From assembly GCA_014904985.1 (NCBI GenBank), contig MU128984.1, forward strand, positions 1 through 17,021: a DNA stretch of 17,021 bases, written 5' to 3'. The DNA comes from Hydnum rufescens UP504 (taxonomy: Eukaryota; Basidiomycota; Agaricomycetes; Cantharellales; Hydnaceae). How positions within the stretch are numbered: the stretch's first letter is position 1; each line of letters starts with the position of its first letter. The notes beneath the pieces were generated by a model. It ran no database searches. It was given only the letters and a program-made list of their open reading frames with translations, and was not told the DNA's origin. Below are positions 16,838-17,021 of this stretch, piece by piece. The position numbers were made by a program, and so were the translations under genes.

Positions 16838-17021
16838 CTGGTAGATTTCCTGTATCCCCCATCATCTCCTCACTCTGGAAATCATCACTGTCAACCACTG
16901 TCAACTTTTCTGCTTGCCTCTAAAGAACAGTCTATCTATAAGCCATCTGGAGCTAAGTCATCTTCAAGGTTGTTGAGACAAAACCACTGGAAGCCTTCTA
17001 TGCAAATCACTAAAGCCAAGG

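Overview
The window looks like a transposon-rich, fast-evolving part of an Agaricomycete (mushroom-forming basidiomycete) nuclear genome. The evidence is a decayed KDZ-superfamily transposase, a large NACHT-WD40 (fungal NLR-like) gene of the kind expanded in these fungi, several 57-62 nt GT-AG introns, and very strong CpG depletion outside a few islands. I cannot name the species.

Layout. 1-2533 (+) is the 3' part of a KDZ transposase pseudogene with three introns, six in-frame TGA stops, one TAG and two -1 frameshifts. 2534-4100 is repeat debris: one copy of a diverged LTR-like family, a degenerate tandem repeat and a possible small MITE. 4104-5943 is a nested insertion: a 663-bp MITE (8-bp target duplication) is split by a TG...CA element (5-bp duplication), which is itself split by a second, inverted 674-bp copy of the same MITE. 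5944-7930 holds coding-like debris, relatives of a 160-bp repeat found near the right end, a second copy of the LTR-like family and a purine-rich tract.

7931-12388 (-) is the main gene: a short N-terminal region, a glycine-rich linker, a NACHT NTPase (Walker A and B visible), a helical region and 14 highly alike WD40 repeats, enough for two seven-bladed propellers. It has two well-supported introns. Its NACHT part needs two single-base deletions corrected, and possibly a third near the start. The NACHT half is CpG-rich and the WD40 half is almost CpG-free, with the change falling just before the first WD40 repeat.

12685-13973 is a third MITE copy (8-bp duplication) carrying a 609-bp solo-LTR-like insertion (5-bp duplication) that still has normal CpG content. 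14253-15871 is a large inverted repeat with nearly identical 561-bp arms around a 299-bp tandem repeat, followed directly by a perfect 40-bp-arm palindrome (15872-15953). 16041-16480 is a 160-bp tandem repeat. The right end (16694-16837) carries three TGACTCA sites at 11-bp spacing, a fourth upstream, and a TATA box, resembling a promoter or LTR.

How it fits together: most of the window appears to have lost CpG through deamination of methylated cytosine, as in silenced repeats. The NACHT half of the NLR-like gene and the youngest solo-LTR-like element escaped this. The WD40 array lost CpG but stayed open, which suggests selection, recombination with paralogues, or both. All calls were made by eye, without database searches.
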